Source: Devosia oryzisoli
GTDB lineage: Bacteria > Pseudomonadota > Alphaproteobacteria > Rhizobiales > Devosiaceae
Length of the DNA: 64,000 nt
Reading direction: 5' to 3'
NCBI RefSeq assembly: GCF_014837245.1
Contig: NZ_JACYFU010000001.1
Location: forward strand, 1,280,285-1,344,284
The position numbers and the translations under genes are program-made. Position 1 is the stretch's first letter, and each line of letters starts with the position of its first letter. The notes below the pieces were generated by a model. It ran no database searches. It was not told the DNA's origin and worked only from the letters and a program-made list of their open reading frames with translations. Shown here piece after piece: positions 8,962 to 18,852 of this stretch.

Positions 8962-8985
8962 AGGGCGGTGAATATTCACCGCCCT
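8962..8985 (-). terminator. Terminator of the copA-cueR operon
   Basis: Perfect 24-nt palindrome with 12-nt arms (AGGGCGGTGAAT and its complement) six bases beyond the cueR stop codon. On the minus strand it is followed by a T-rich stretch (TTCTATTTG). Confidence 0.85.
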
Positions 8986-8991
8986 AAATCG

Positions 8992-9453
8992 TCAATGGGT
9001 ATGCGGATCAATTTCTCCCGCAACGCCAAATCTAGGCTTTCTCTTGGTGAGAATTTTTGGCGCCGGAGAAACTGAGAACTCTTCAATAATTGGACAATCT
9101 GGCCTGTCATCGCCGTGGCAATTCTCTGCCAGATGTTCCAGTGTCCTGCTCATCGCCTGGAGTGCCAGCGCTTTTTCATTGAGTCTGGCGACATGTTCAA
9201 GGGCAATGGACTTCACGTCGGCGCTGGCGCGGCTGCGATCACGCCAGAGCGCCAGGAGATCGCGCATCTGCTCCACTGAGAAACCAAGATCCCTGGCCCG
9301 GTTGATGAAGCGCAGGGCGTGAATATCGTGGTCGGTATAGACGCGATAGCCTGCATCCGAGCGATGTGCCGGTGTAATGAGACCGATGGTCTCGTAGTAG
9401 CGGATCATCTTGGTCGAGATGCCGGTGGCCTTTGCAGCGTGTCCGATGTTCAT
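8992..9453 (-). CDS. cueR: Cu(I)-responsive MerR-family activator CueR
   Basis: 153-residue MerR-family regulator that senses cytoplasmic Cu(I) and activates copper-export promoters by unwinding an over-long spacer. Winged helix-turn-helix at residues 1-70 ([20 protein letters not shown]). The metal loop has Cys112 and Cys120 in CHGDDRPDC, with Ser77 at the residue that marks monovalent-metal sensors. These positions match E. coli CueR numbering exactly. The C-terminal tail is extended and ends in HTH. It overlaps the end of copA by 4 bases, so the two form one operon with feedback regulation. Four likely target boxes lie within 6 kb. Confidence 0.95.
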   Translation of the reverse strand: MNIGHAAKATGISTKMIRYYETIGLITPAHRSDAGYRVYTDHDIHALRFINRARDLGFSVEQMRDLLALWRDRSRASADVKSIALEHVARLNEKALALQAMSRTLEHLAENCHGDDRPDCPIIEEFSVSPAPKILTKRKPRFGVAGEIDPHTH

Positions 9454-11978
9454 TTTGCATACTCCAGCTCAAGCGGTGCCGACGTGCGGCTGTCGCTTGC
9501 GCCAACCTGCGCTCCAAAGGAGCGCAGGCGGAGGGCATTGGCGAGCACGAAGACGCTCGACAGAGCCATGGCGCCAGCGGCAAGGGCCGGCGAGAGCAGC
9601 ATCCCCGTGAAGGGATAGGCGATTCCGGCAGCAACCGGCACCAGTGTAGCATTGTATGCGAAGGCCCAGAACAGGTTCTGCTTGATGTTGCGGATCGTTG
9701 CCCGGCTGATCGACAGAGCGATGGAGACACCGCGCAGATCACCCGACATCAGGACGACGTCCGCACTCTCGATGGCAATGTCGGTGCCGGTGCCAACGGC
9801 CAGGCCGACATCGGCCTCGGCCAGCGCCGGCGCGTCGTTGATGCCGTCGCCAACAAAAGCCAGCTTGCGACCATCGGCACGCAGACGCTTGATGGCGTCG
9901 ACCTTGCCTTCGGGCAGCACCTCGGCAACCACTTCGTCAATGCCGAGCTGGCGGGCGATGGCGTTGGCCGTGCGAGCATTGTCGCCGGTAATCATCGCCA
10001 CTTTCAGGCCCTGCTCATGAAGGGCCGCAATGGCACTGCGGCTGGTTGGCTTGATCGGGTCGGCGACGGCGATGATGGCAGCCAGCGTTCCGTCAATGGC
10101 GGCATAGAGCGGGCTCTTGCCTTCATCACCCAACTGGCGGGCATTGCCGGCAAAGTGGTCGACCGCAATACCGGCCTTGGCTAGTGCGCGATCGGCACCA
10201 ACAAGAACATTGTGACCGTCTACAATGCCGGAAATCCCGTAGCCAGGCGTAGCTTCAAACCCCTGGGGCGCTGCCAGAGTCAGCCCGCCCTTTACAGCAG
10301 CGGCAACAATCGCTTCGGCGATCGGGTGCTCCGAAAGGGTTTCAAGGCTCGCCACCTGGCGCAGAACTTCGGTGCGATCAAAGCCCTCGGTCACGATCAG
10401 GTCGGTGAGTTCAGGCCGGCCCTTGGTCAGGGTGCCGGTCTTGTCGAGAGCAACAACATTGACATCACGCAGGGTCTGCAGAGCCTCGCCCTTGCGGAAC
10501 AGGATACCCAGTTCGGCGGCGCGGCCGGTGCCGACCATGATCGAAGTCGGTGTTGCCAGGCCCATGGCACACGGGCAGGCGATGATCAGCACGGCAACGG
10601 CATTGACCAGAGCAAAGGTGAGCTGCGGCGAAGGACCAAAGACGAACCAGACTGCAAAGGTGACCAAAGCGATCCCGATGACAACCGGAACGAAGACCCC
10701 GGTGACGCGATCGACCAAGGCCTGGATGGGCAACTTCGAACCCTGCGCGGCCTGGACCATGCGGATGATCTGGGCCAGAAGCGTGTTCGCGCCGACCTTG
10801 GTGGCTTCGAACTCAAAGGAGCCGGTCTTGTTGATCGTGCCGCCGACGACTTCGTCACCCTCGCCCTTGCGGACGGGAACAGGCTCGCCGGTGATCATGG
10901 ATTCGTCCACATAGGATTCACCAGACCGCACAATACCATCGACGGGGACCTTGTCACCGGGACGGATTTGGATGCGGTCGCCGGCTCGAACAGCCTCGAG
11001 CGGCAATTCAATCACCGCCCCATCGCGCACAACGCGCGCGGTCTTTGCCTGGAGACCAACAAGGCGCTGGATAGCCTGGCTGGTGCGGCCCTTGGCGCGC
11101 GCCTCAAGGAGACGCCCGAGAAGGATCAGCGTCACGATGACCGCTGCCGCTTCATAATAGACATTGGCGGTGCCGGCAGGGAGCAGGCCGCCGAAGAAGG
11201 TGGAGACGACGGAGAAGCCCCAGGCGGCCGACGTGCCGAGGACGACGAGCGAGTTCATGTCCGGGGCGCCGCGCAGCAAGGCCGGAATACCCTTCTGGAA
11301 GAAACGCAGGCCGGGCCCAAACAGGACGACGGTGGCCAGGATGAATTGCAGATAGTGATTGGTCTGCATGCCGATGGTGTTCATGATGAACATGTGCACC
11401 GCCGGAATGAAGTGCGACCCCATTTCCATGACGAAAAGCGGGGCAGTCAACAGGGCCGAGAGGCCGAAGGCCCAGCTGAGCTTGCGCGCCTCGACCGCCT
11501 TGCGGTCGGCGGCGGGAACCGGCTCGGCACCGGCTTCGGACGCGACCTGACGGACCTCATAGCCGGCCTCCTTGACCGTCGCTTCAAGCACAGCCCGCGT
11601 GACCAGACCAGCAGTTGCACTGATGGTGGCCTTTTCGGTGGCGAGATTGACACTGGCACTGATGACGCCGGGTACGGCGGACAGAGCCCGCTCGATCCGT
11701 CCGACGCACGAAGCGCAGGTCATGCCCTCAATTTCGAGTGCGAAACTTTCGACGCTGGTTTCATAACCGGCCGAGTTTACGGCGGCGATGATGGCGCTCG
11801 GTTGCACCGATCCATCTGTTTCGACACTCGCCCGCTCGGTCGCCAGGTTGACATTGGCCTTGATCGTACCGGGGACAGCGGCGATCGCCTTTTCCACCCG
11901 CAGCACGCAGGAGGCACAGGTCATGCCTTCAATGGGGAGCTCGAAACTGGATTTGGAGATGGTAGCGTCCGGAGACAT
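9450..11978 (-). CDS. copA: Cu(I)-exporting P1B-type ATPase CopA
   Basis: 842-residue ATP-driven copper pump of the inner membrane. Two N-terminal heavy-metal-associated domains each carry MTCASC (around residues 19 and 86). Transmembrane helices follow, with the CPC metal site in [13 protein letters not shown] (about residue 470), the TGE loop (MITGEPVPV), the phosphorylation motif DKTGTLT (about 510), an HP-containing nucleotide-binding motif (SEHPIAEA) and [10 protein letters not shown] (about 705). All catalytic motifs are intact. Expression probably starts at the CueR box 12017-12040, 39 bp upstream. copZ diverges from the same 170-bp region. A second copper ATPase of another subtype is encoded at 14983. 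Confidence 0.96.
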   Translation of the reverse strand: MSPDATISKSSFELPIEGMTCASCVLRVEKAIAAVPGTIKANVNLATERASVETDGSVQPSAIIAAVNSAGYETSVESFALEIEGMTCASCVGRIERALSAVPGVISASVNLATEKATISATAGLVTRAVLEATVKEAGYEVRQVASEAGAEPVPAADRKAVEARKLSWAFGLSALLTAPLFVMEMGSHFIPAVHMFIMNTIGMQTNHYLQFILATVVLFGPGLRFFQKGIPALLRGAPDMNSLVVLGTSAAWGFSVVSTFFGGLLPAGTANVYYEAAAVIVTLILLGRLLEARAKGRTSQAIQRLVGLQAKTARVVRDGAVIELPLEAVRAGDRIQIRPGDKVPVDGIVRSGESYVDESMITGEPVPVRKGEGDEVVGGTINKTGSFEFEATKVGANTLLAQIIRMVQAAQGSKLPIQALVDRVTGVFVPVVIGIALVTFAVWFVFGPSPQLTFALVNAVAVLIIACPCAMGLATPTSIMVGTGRAAELGILFRKGEALQTLRDVNVVALDKTGTLTKGRPELTDLIVTEGFDRTEVLRQVASLETLSEHPIAEAIVAAAVKGGLTLAAPQGFEATPGYGISGIVDGHNVLVGADRALAKAGIAVDHFAGNARQLGDEGKSPLYAAIDGTLAAIIAVADPIKPTSRSAIAALHEQGLKVAMITGDNARTANAIARQLGIDEVVAEVLPEGKVDAIKRLRADGRKLAFVGDGINDAPALAEADVGLAVGTGTDIAIESADVVLMSGDLRGVSIALSISRATIRNIKQNLFWAFAYNATLVPVAAGIAYPFTGMLLSPALAAGAMALSSVFVLANALRLRSFGAQVGASDSRTSAPLELEYAK

Positions 11979-12016
11979 TTTGCAGCCCTTTCATTCCGAC
12001 TGCCATTCCGTTTGAA

Positions 12017-12040
12017 GCTTCCAACGTTGGTAAGGTCAAG
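12017..12040 (-). promoter_or_regulatory. CueR box of copA-cueR
   Basis: On the minus strand CTTGACCTTACCAACGTTGG, then AAGC. It has -35 TTGACC overlapping the dyad CCAACGTTGG, the best palindrome of the four boxes. Located 39-62 bp upstream of the copA start. Confidence 0.85.
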
Positions 12041-12088
12041 CGGTTTTCGCCAAAGACTCCGCTGGATGAAAAAACTCTACGCAGGGCT

Positions 12089-12112
12089 CTTGACCCTCCC
12101 ACCGTAGGAAGG
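12089..12112 (+). promoter_or_regulatory. CueR box of copZ
   Basis: CTTGACCCTCCCACCGTAGG followed by AAGG, 39 bp upstream of copZ. CATCTT lies 19 bp past TTGACC as a candidate -10, giving the long spacer typical of MerR-family promoters. Confidence 0.8.
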
Positions 12113-12150
12113 ACCATCTTCCCTGGTGTCTCAACCAGAAAGGACACGCC

Positions 12151-12351
12151 ATGTACAACTTCACCGTCGCTGATATGACCTGCGGCCACTGCGCCTCGAC
12201 TATCGAGAAGGCTGTAAAGAGCGCGGATCCCGCGGCGGGCGTGTCGATAGACATTTCCGCGCGCAAGGTGCAGGTGGAAACCACTCGTTCCGCTCAGGAG
12301 ATCGCCGATGCCATCAATTCGGCCGGGTACTCGAGCACCATCGCTGCCTGA
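12151..12351 (+). CDS. copZ: Copper chaperone CopZ (HMA domain)
   Basis: 66-residue single heavy-metal-associated domain with the metal-binding motif MTCGHC at residues 9-14. It delivers cytoplasmic Cu(I) to the CopA ATPase. Start ATG preceded by AAAGGACACGCC. It diverges from copA, and both promoters carry CueR boxes within the same intergenic region. Length and composition are normal for the family. Confidence 0.92.
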   Translation: MYNFTVADMTCGHCASTIEKAVKSADPAAGVSIDISARKVQVETTRSAQEIADAINSAGYSSTIAA

Positions 12352-12454
12352 GCAAGCTGGCAATCAAGCAGGGGCGAAGCGACGCATTGTCGTTGGTCGC
12401 TCCTGATGTCAGTTCAAGATAGAGCTCTGCGCGCCACTGAATCGGAGAACTTCG

Positions 12455-12934
12455 ATGTTGATTTCCCGACGTACCCTACTCATAGGGTCCTTGACCTTGG
12501 CCGGCACCGCTCTGATCGGTGGCCCCTTCGCCCAGGAGACGGCACCGATGATAGCGGTCAAGAAGGATCCGTGGTGCGGCTGCTGTACTGGCTGGGCCCT
12601 CCATCTGGAACAGACCGGATTTTCCGTTGACGTCGAGGACATCGAGGAGATGGACAAGGTCAAGGATGCCCTGTCTGTCCCGGCTGATCTGCGCTCCTGT
12701 CACACGGCTACGGTCGATGGCTATGTCATCGAAGGTCACGTGCCCGCAGAGGCGATCACGGCGCTGCTAAAGGATCGCCCGAAGATCACTGGTCTGGTGG
12801 TACCCGGCATGCCGCTTGGTTCGCCCGGAATGGAGGGGGCGGACGAAAGTTCCTATGAGACATATGAGGTTCTGGCCTTTGATGGCGACCGTCGTGACGT
12901 TTTCATGCGGTTCATCGGGCAGACACGCGTGTGA
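12455..12934 (+). CDS. DUF411 metal-binding protein
   Basis: 159 residues. The N-terminus is a Tat-like or hydrophobic signal (SRRTLLIGSLTLAGTALIGG), so export to the periplasm is likely. The mature part has the DUF411 signature: CGCC in DPWCGCCTGW (residues about 39-48), then SCHTATVDGYVIEGHVP and GLVVPGMPLGSPGME. The family is a recurrent neighbour of copper-resistance genes and is thought to bind copper; direct function is not settled. It lies between copZ and the multicopper oxidase on the same strand, 103 bp after copZ. Confidence 0.85.
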   Translation: MLISRRTLLIGSLTLAGTALIGGPFAQETAPMIAVKKDPWCGCCTGWALHLEQTGFSVDVEDIEEMDKVKDALSVPADLRSCHTATVDGYVIEGHVPAEAITALLKDRPKITGLVVPGMPLGSPGMEGADESSYETYEVLAFDGDRRDVFMRFIGQTRV

Positions 12935-12973
12935 CGCCCAGCTTTTGTCACACAAACGAGACTATATGACCGC

Positions 12974-13333
12974 ATGGTTCGGCTGCTAACGAGCACAAAC
13001 CTCATCGCTCGAGCTTTTCTCGCAATGTTCCTGGCGCTGACACTGCTCGGCTCCATGGCGTCTGCTGCGCCACCAAGCATGGCCGCCCCGTGTTCTGCCC
13101 CGATGGAAGCGACGGCCCACGGCGACGGGGCAATTCACAAGATGGTCGACAGCTCCCAAACGCAGGTTGTCGATGACTGCTGCCACCATGCCTGTTCGCC
13201 TTGTACCGCCTTGCCGCCGTCCTCAGTCGAAAACCAGACGACGAGCCGTCACCATCTTGCCGAACCATTAATACAGGCCAGCTTGCTGTGGTCATGGCAG
13301 CCGCGGCTGTTTCGGCCGCCGATCCAAATCTGA
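12974..13333 (+). CDS. Small exported Cys/His-rich hypothetical protein
   Basis: 119 residues, not recognised as a named family. A signal peptide or membrane segment is clear (residues about 10-31, FLAMFLALTLLGSMASA). The central part is rich in His and Cys (DDCCHHACSPC) and Met, resembling small copper-binding accessory proteins of the DUF2946 kind, though I cannot confirm that family. A second hydrophobic stretch lies near the C-terminus. It is 39 bp downstream of the DUF411 gene and 53 bp upstream of the multicopper oxidase, so it probably shares their transcript. A role in periplasmic copper handling is inferred from context only. Confidence 0.6.
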   Translation: MVRLLTSTNLIARAFLAMFLALTLLGSMASAAPPSMAAPCSAPMEATAHGDGAIHKMVDSSQTQVVDDCCHHACSPCTALPPSSVENQTTSRHHLAEPLIQASLLWSWQPRLFRPPIQI

Positions 13334-13386
13334 GATTCTTCCGGCCAACTCAGGCCGAAGCCCTTTTCAGATTTCGGAGCATTATC

Positions 13387-14832
13387 ATGAGCATCCAGCT
13401 CTCTCGTCGCGCCTTCCTCGGCGCCTCCCTCGCCCTTGCCGGCAACGTAGCGCTGCCGCGGGTCGCCCTGTCCCAGCAACCAACTCCCCGGCGCCTCGTC
13501 GCCGAACGTCGCGTCATCGACGTGCTCGGCCGGCCGGGCGATGCTTTTCGTCTCCGCGGCGATGACGGCCGGCATGGCCTGGCCCTGCGCGCTGGCGAAC
13601 GGTTCCTTGTCGATCTGGAGAACCAGATAGGCGAGGAGACCATTGTTCACTGGCACGGACAGACACCAGACCCCGCCCAGGATGGCGTGTCTGACACAGG
13701 ATATGTCTCCCCGCTGACGCCCGGCGAGCGACGGTCGTATGATTTCTCACCCCGAGCAGGCACCCATTGGATGCATTCGCATCATGCGCTGCAGAAGCAG
13801 GCTCTGCTGACGGCACCTCTGGTTGTCTACACCGCGGAGGACGAGGCGGCAGACGTTCAGGACGTGACGGTGCTGCTGCATGATTTCGCCTTCCGGAGCC
13901 CTGAGGAAATACTGTCTGAGCTGACCGGGGGCCAAAGTGCCGGCCATGACATGCACCAGCAACCTGCCGGAGGCATGTCCATGGGCGGTGGCATGATGAT
14001 GGGCGGCATGGACCACAGCATGATGTCCATGGATCTCAACGACGTCCGCTACGACGCATTTCTGGCCAATGACCGAACGCTGGATGATCCGGAGATCATC
14101 CGCACCGAAGCGAATGCGAAGGTCCGGTTGCGCCTGATCAATGCTGCAGCGTCAACATCCTTCTGGATCAACCTCGAAGATGTTGAAGCCACCGTGCTTG
14201 CGGTAGACGGCAACGCCGTCGAGCCCATAAGGGGGCACCGCTTCCCGCTTGCCCCTGCCCAGCGGCTTGACCTGCTTGTTGAGATGAAGGGCAAGGCGGT
14301 TGTGCCGGTATTCGCACAGGTCGAAGGGCTGCAGGACCGGACCGGCGTAATCCTTGCGGCAAACGGCGCTGACGTGCCCAAATTCTCTTCCAAAGCGGAG
14401 CAGCAGGAAGCGCCGGTCGACCTTTCGCTGGAGGAGCAGCTATCGGCCGCATCGCCGCTCCCGTCAAAACCGACCGACCGGACCGTGCAGACCATGGCCA
14501 TGGGCAGCATGGACCCTTATGCTTGGAACCTCGACAATGCTCCCTGGCCAAACCGAACACCGCTCAAGATTGCGGAGGGTGAGCGCGTCACTCTCGAGAT
14601 CATGAACCACTCCATGATGGCCCATCCCATGCATTTGCACGGCCATCATTTCCAGGTGACGGTTCTCAATGGGCGCCGCCTCAATGGCGCCATGCGAGAT
14701 ACCGTTGTGGTTCCGGCCATGGGCAGCGTCAGTGTCAGCTTCGACGCCGACAATCCCGGCCGATGGCTGTTCCACTGCCACAACCTCTACCATATGATGA
14801 CCGGCATGATGACCGAGGTCGTATACGGGTAG
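13387..14832 (+). CDS. CopA/PcoA-type periplasmic multicopper oxidase
   Basis: 481-residue multicopper oxidase that probably oxidises Cu(I) in the periplasm. The ATG at 13387 is chosen because a Tat signal follows at once (SRRAFLGASLALAG); upstream in-frame sequence overlaps the preceding gene. Cu-ligand motifs are in order: HWHGQ (about residue 85), HWMHSHH (about 128), the C-terminal HPMHLHGHHF (about 416) and HCHNLYHMMTGM (about 464). A Met/His-rich insertion (GGMSMGGGMMMGGMDHSMMSMD, around residue 200-220) is typical of copper-resistance oxidases. A hairpin follows the gene. Confidence 0.9.
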   Translation: MSIQLSRRAFLGASLALAGNVALPRVALSQQPTPRRLVAERRVIDVLGRPGDAFRLRGDDGRHGLALRAGERFLVDLENQIGEETIVHWHGQTPDPAQDGVSDTGYVSPLTPGERRSYDFSPRAGTHWMHSHHALQKQALLTAPLVVYTAEDEAADVQDVTVLLHDFAFRSPEEILSELTGGQSAGHDMHQQPAGGMSMGGGMMMGGMDHSMMSMDLNDVRYDAFLANDRTLDDPEIIRTEANAKVRLRLINAAASTSFWINLEDVEATVLAVDGNAVEPIRGHRFPLAPAQRLDLLVEMKGKAVVPVFAQVEGLQDRTGVILAANGADVPKFSSKAEQQEAPVDLSLEEQLSAASPLPSKPTDRTVQTMAMGSMDPYAWNLDNAPWPNRTPLKIAEGERVTLEIMNHSMMAHPMHLHGHHFQVTVLNGRRLNGAMRDTVVVPAMGSVSVSFDADNPGRWLFHCHNLYHMMTGMMTEVVYG

Positions 14833-14851
14833 AAGATCACCAAGTCCGTTT

Positions 14852-14878
14852 CCCCGTCGCGGGGCTTCTGCGACGGGG
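14852..14878 (+). terminator. Hairpin after the multicopper oxidase gene
   Basis: Perfect 9-bp stem CCCCGTCGC / GCGACGGGG with a 9-nt loop, 20 bases past the stop codon. No U-run follows, so it may terminate inefficiently. It lies upstream of the next CueR box. Confidence 0.65.
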
Positions 14879-14930
14879 TGACTGCGCCCTTCGAAGGCGT
14901 AGCTCTGGGTCAGAATGCGCTATCGCGCCT

Positions 14931-14954
14931 CTTGACCTTCCTACGGTGGCAGGG
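14931..14954 (+). promoter_or_regulatory. CueR box of the second copper ATPase
   Basis: CTTGACCTTCCTACGGTGGC followed by AGGG. It lies 29 bp before the GTG start at 14983 and inside a longer upstream extension of that reading frame, which argues against the upstream start. Confidence 0.75.
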
Positions 14955-14982
14955 TGCAGCCTCTCAGAAACAGGAGGCCGCA

Positions 14983-17373
14983 GTGTCCGGTACGAACATG
15001 CAAGAGCATGGCCATTCCCATCACCACGGGACCCACAACGGTGGCGGTGACGCCGCTGCAGTTCAAGGCGACACGGCGAAAGATCCTGTTTGCGGCATGG
15101 CCGTGGACATCGCGACAGCCAAGCACAAAGCGACCTATGAGGGGTCCACCTACTATTTTTGCTCGGACGCATGCCGCTCGAAATTCACAGCGGATCCAGT
15201 GCGGTATGCCAAGACGGAGCCGCACGCGTCGAAGAACGTCGTGAAAGAGGCACCGGCAGGTACCGTCTGGACCTGCCCGATGCATCCGCAGATCCGCCGG
15301 GATGGTCCCGGCTCTTGCCCCATCTGCGGCATGGCACTCGAACCGGAACTTCCCACCGAGGACACTGGTCCAAGCCCGGAACTGCAGGATATGAGGCGGC
15401 GCTTCTGGATCGCGACAGCGCTGACCATTCCCGTCTTCGTGCTGGAGATGACGGCCCATTTGGTTGACCTCCACATGCTGTTTCCCGGTCGTTCGATAAC
15501 CTGGATTCAGCTGGCACTCGCGACGCCGGTCGTCCTTTGGGCCGGATGGCCGTTCTTCCAACGCGGCTGGGCATCGGTCATCAACCGCAGCCTCAATATG
15601 TTCACCCTGATCGCCATGGGGATCGGGGTTGCCTGGGTCTATTCACTCGTCGCCACGCTGTTTCCATGGTTATTTCCCAAGACCATGACCCAGATGGATG
15701 GCGGAGTAGCCGTCTATTTCGAGGCTGCCGCCGTCATCACAACGCTTGCTCTTCTTGGCCAGGTCCTTGAACTTCGCGCTCGAGAGCAGACCTCGGGCGC
15801 CATCAAAGCCCTGCTTGGCCTCGCCCCCAAAACTGCCCGCCGCATTCGAGAGGACGGGAGCGATGAAGAGGTCGACATCGAGAGCATCATGGTCGGCGAC
15901 CGTCTGCGGGTGCGGCCAGGCGAAAAAGTGCCAGTGGACGGCAAGGTGCTCGAAGGCAGGAGCGCAGTGGACGAGTCGATGGTCACGGGCGAATCCATGC
16001 CTGTCACGAAGACCGTTGACGCACAGCTGGTTGCCGGCACGGTCAACCAGTCGGGCGGCCTTGTAATGGAGGCCACTGGCGTCGGGAAAGACACAATGCT
16101 GTCCCGCATCGTCGCGATGGTGGCGGCCGCCCAGCGTTCTCGCGCACCCATTCAGCGGCTTGCGGACCAGGTTTCAAGCTGGTTCGTTCCCCTGGTTATC
16201 CTGATCGCGGCCTTGGCCTTCACAGTCTGGATGCTCCTGGGGCCGGAGCCCCGATTTGCCCCCGCTCTCATTGCCGCTGTGTCGGTACTGATCATTGCGT
16301 GTCCCTGTGCGCTCGGTCTGGCCACCCCGATGTCGATAATGGTCGGTGTGGGCAAGGGCGCTCAGCTTGGCCTACTCGTAAAGAATGCCGAGGCATTGGA
16401 GCGCCTCGAAAGAGTCGACACCATTGTTGTCGACAAGACCGGTACGCTTACTGAAGGCAAGCCAAAGGTGACGCATGTCCTGCCAGCCTCGGGTTTCGAT
16501 GAGAATGCCTTGCTCTCTGTGGCTGCCAGCCTTGAGCGGGCCAGCGAACATCCGCTGGGTGTTGCCATCGTTTCGGCGGCCGAAGAGCGTGGGCTTTCGC
16601 TGGTGCAACCGGCGGACGTTGATTCTCCGGTGGGCAAGGGCCTGACGGGTCTGGTTTCAGGCAAGCGTGTGCTCATCGGAAGTTCCAATTATCTGGAAGC
16701 CGAAGGTGTCGATGCAATCGGGTGGAGAGCACGGGGCGACGAGATTCGTGCACAAGGCGCGACTGTTGTGCTCATCGCCGTTGATGGCGTCATGGCCGGC
16801 GTCCTTGGTATTGCGGACCCGATCCGCTCAACGACCGCACATGCTCTTGCCGATCTGCGCCAGGAAAACATTCGAGTGGTCATGATGACGGGCGATAACC
16901 TTGTCACCGCCACGGCGGTCGCAAGACAGCTGAACATAACCGATGTCGAAGCAGACGTTCTTCCGGAACGAAAGAGCGACGTCGTCAAGCGACTGAGATC
17001 AGAGGGCAAGATCGTTGCCATGGCAGGCGACGGTGTAAACGATGCTCCGGCGCTTGCTGCCGCAGATGTCGGTATTGCGATGGGCACCGGCACCGACGTT
17101 GCCATGGAAAGTGCCGGCGTCACGCTGCTCAATGGAGACCTTGTCGGCATCGCCCGTGCGCGGCGGCTGTCCCGCGCCACAATGGGAAACATCCGTCAGA
17201 ACCTGTTCCTGGCGTTCGTCTATAACGCGGCGGGCATACCCGTGGCGGCAGGCGTGCTTTACCCGTACTTCGGACTGACCCTGTCACCGGCCATCGCTGC
17301 TGCCGCGATGGCGCTTTCGTCCGTAAGCGTTATCGGAAATTCGCTCAGGCTGAGATCGGCACGGATTGCGTAA
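14983..17373 (+). CDS. P1B-type copper ATPase with YHS and HMBD domains
   Basis: 796-residue metal-transporting ATPase. The GTG at 14983 is chosen because a perfect AGGAGG lies 5 bases upstream and a CueR box lies just before it. The N-terminus is His-rich (HGHSHHHG), then a YHS domain (DPVCGMAV, about residue 35; CSDACR, about 62) and a heavy-metal-binding domain (CPMHP, about 97; [12 protein letters not shown]), instead of HMA domains. Transport motifs: [10 protein letters not shown] (about 440), TGES, DKTGTLT (about 483), SEHPLGVA and [10 protein letters not shown]. This domain set is typical of CopB/silver-pump-like or FixI-unrelated copper ATPases in resistance clusters. It probably complements CopA under higher copper load. 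Confidence 0.93.
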   Translation: MSGTNMQEHGHSHHHGTHNGGGDAAAVQGDTAKDPVCGMAVDIATAKHKATYEGSTYYFCSDACRSKFTADPVRYAKTEPHASKNVVKEAPAGTVWTCPMHPQIRRDGPGSCPICGMALEPELPTEDTGPSPELQDMRRRFWIATALTIPVFVLEMTAHLVDLHMLFPGRSITWIQLALATPVVLWAGWPFFQRGWASVINRSLNMFTLIAMGIGVAWVYSLVATLFPWLFPKTMTQMDGGVAVYFEAAAVITTLALLGQVLELRAREQTSGAIKALLGLAPKTARRIREDGSDEEVDIESIMVGDRLRVRPGEKVPVDGKVLEGRSAVDESMVTGESMPVTKTVDAQLVAGTVNQSGGLVMEATGVGKDTMLSRIVAMVAAAQRSRAPIQRLADQVSSWFVPLVILIAALAFTVWMLLGPEPRFAPALIAAVSVLIIACPCALGLATPMSIMVGVGKGAQLGLLVKNAEALERLERVDTIVVDKTGTLTEGKPKVTHVLPASGFDENALLSVAASLERASEHPLGVAIVSAAEERGLSLVQPADVDSPVGKGLTGLVSGKRVLIGSSNYLEAEGVDAIGWRARGDEIRAQGATVVLIAVDGVMAGVLGIADPIRSTTAHALADLRQENIRVVMMTGDNLVTATAVARQLNITDVEADVLPERKSDVVKRLRSEGKIVAMAGDGVNDAPALAAADVGIAMGTGTDVAMESAGVTLLNGDLVGIARARRLSRATMGNIRQNLFLAFVYNAAGIPVAAGVLYPYFGLTLSPAIAAAAMALSSVSVIGNSLRLRSARIA

Positions 17374-17482
17374 CGCCGACAGGAGTTTCGAGCTGGTGCC
17401 CGCAGAAGGTTTCGACGATTTGTTTAGCGGTGGCGCCTGAATCTTCGGCTGCTACAGACGCACCGGCTGTCAGAACGCATCT

Positions 17483-18477
17483 CTAGGCCGGCTGCACCTC
17501 GATGGTCACGTGTGACAGCTCATGGATGGCCGCCAGCTTCTCTTTGTAGAAGTCGACTGTTTCGGAGGTCGACGAACGCAAGGCGATGATGGCGCCGTGA
17601 TGGCCAGGTCCAAGCTGCCAAACATGCAGGTCGGTGATCTCGCCGCCGTTACCTTCGATGACCTCCCGGATCTCGCTGGGAAGGTCTTCGTGTTGCGGCA
17701 GGTAGTCGAGCAGCACGGCGCCAGCGTCGCGGATCAGGCCCCAAGACCAACGGGCAGTGACAAGCCCACCGACGATCCCCATGCGGGGTCCAGCCAGTTC
17801 CAGCCATAGAGACTTCCCAGGACCAGAGCCGCAATGGCCAGCACAGAGGTCTGGGCATCTGCGAGCACTGGAGGTAGGCGGCGCGCAGATTGTTGTCGGT
17901 CGCGGGCAGATGCTCAGGATGATCGTGGCTATGATCATGATGCTCATGACCGTGATGATCGTGATGATCATGAACGTGTCCATGATCATGATGATGGTCA
18001 TGGCCGTGATGGTGATGCGAATGGTCGTCGCGCAGCAGCCAGGCGCAGAGCAGGTTCACCCCAAGACCGATCACGGCCACGGAGATGGCCTGCTGGAAGT
18101 TGATCGCCACCGGACTGTACAAGCGCAGCATGCTCTCCCAGCCGATCAGCAGCGCGATTAGGGCGAGCACCACGGCACTGCCAAAGGCCGCCAGGTCGCC
18201 CAGCTTTCCGGTGCCGAACGAAAACCGGGGGTTGCGGGCGTTCTTGCTGGCGAACATGTAAGCCAGCGCCGCGATAAGCATCGCCGCGGCATGAGTGGAC
18301 ATGTGCCCCATCCGCGACCAGAGCCATTGACCCGGACATCAACCCTGCTGCTATCTTCACCACCATCATGGTCGCGGTGATCGCGATCACGAGCCAAGTG
18401 CGCCGCTCGTTGCGGGCATGATTGTCCCCCAGAAAGACATGGTCATGGGGGTTCGAGAGGCGTGTGTCTGGGGTCAT
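17483..18477 (-). pseudogene. dmeF: DmeF-like cation diffusion facilitator, three frameshifts
   Basis: Inner-membrane Co/Ni (and related divalent metal) exporter of the CDF family, now in pieces. The first frame gives the N-terminus through GSMALVADG. It shifts near 18306-18312 to a second frame (STHAAAMLIAALAYMF..., TM helices, and a His loop with over 15 His, such as HSHHHHGHDHHHDHG). It shifts again near 17868 to VLADAQTSVLAIAALVLG, and near 17783 to MGIVGGLV... and the C-terminal cytoplasmic domain ending HVTIEVQPA. Each junction is explained by one missing base. No single reading frame covers the protein, so it is inactive unless the sequence is wrong at three sites. Its start overlaps dmeR by 4 bases, as in intact dmeRF operons. 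Confidence 0.85.
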
Positions 18478-18752
18478 TTCAGATAGGTCCTCACGACATC
18501 CATAAGTTCCGCGGCGCCTTGAGCGCGGTCACGGTCCGGATCGGTGTCGGGATTGGAGACGTGTTCGCGGATGTGATGTTCGATCAACTCGCCGGTCAGG
18601 CCGGTCACAGCGCCACGGATCGAGGCAACGAGGTTGAGAACCTCGCCACAGGGGGCTCCTGCCTCGAGCGACCGCTCTACAGCTTCGATCTGTCCCTTCA
18701 GGCGTCGAACCCTCGCCAGGAGCTTATCTTTATGCTTGGACGTGTGTGTCAT
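18474..18752 (-). CDS. dmeR: DmeR/RcnR-type metal-sensing repressor
   Basis: 92-residue all-helical repressor of the CsoR/RcnR family. His3, Cys35, His60 and His64 are all present at the exact numbers of the RcnR Ni/Co ligands, so nickel or cobalt sensing is likely. It would repress the dmeRF operon from the operator immediately upstream (18757-18770). The downstream partner dmeF is broken by frameshifts, leaving the sensor without a working exporter here. Confidence 0.9.
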   Translation of the reverse strand: MTHTSKHKDKLLARVRRLKGQIEAVERSLEAGAPCGEVLNLVASIRGAVTGLTGELIEHHIREHVSNPDTDPDRDRAQGAAELMDVVRTYLK

Positions 18753-18756
18753 AACG

Positions 18757-18770
18757 TAGGGGATACCCTA
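18757..18770. promoter_or_regulatory. Putative DmeR operator
   Basis: TAGGGGATACCCTA is an inverted repeat (TAGGG and CCCTA around GATA) starting 5 bases upstream of the dmeR start codon. G/C-tract dyads of this kind are bound by RcnR/CsoR-family repressors. Confidence 0.6.
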
Positions 18771-18852
18771 TTATTTACGCCCTTGAGCAACTTGAAGTTG
18801 GACAAGCGAGCATGATGGTGGATGCGAGGCTGCGGCGCGGGCCAGAATCGGC

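Noticed and set aside
10212..12107. 631-codon plus-strand frame opposite copA
   Set aside because: It is a shadow of the copA reading frame: low-complexity Asp/Gly/Arg-rich composition and no family motif, while copA shows all P-type ATPase motifs.
13201..13386. Upstream extension of the multicopper oxidase
   Set aside because: It overlaps the preceding small gene and would place about 60 residues before a Tat signal that must be near the N-terminus.
14878..14982. Upstream start for the second copper ATPase
   Set aside because: The CueR box lies inside this stretch, and a perfect AGGAGG precedes the GTG at 14983.
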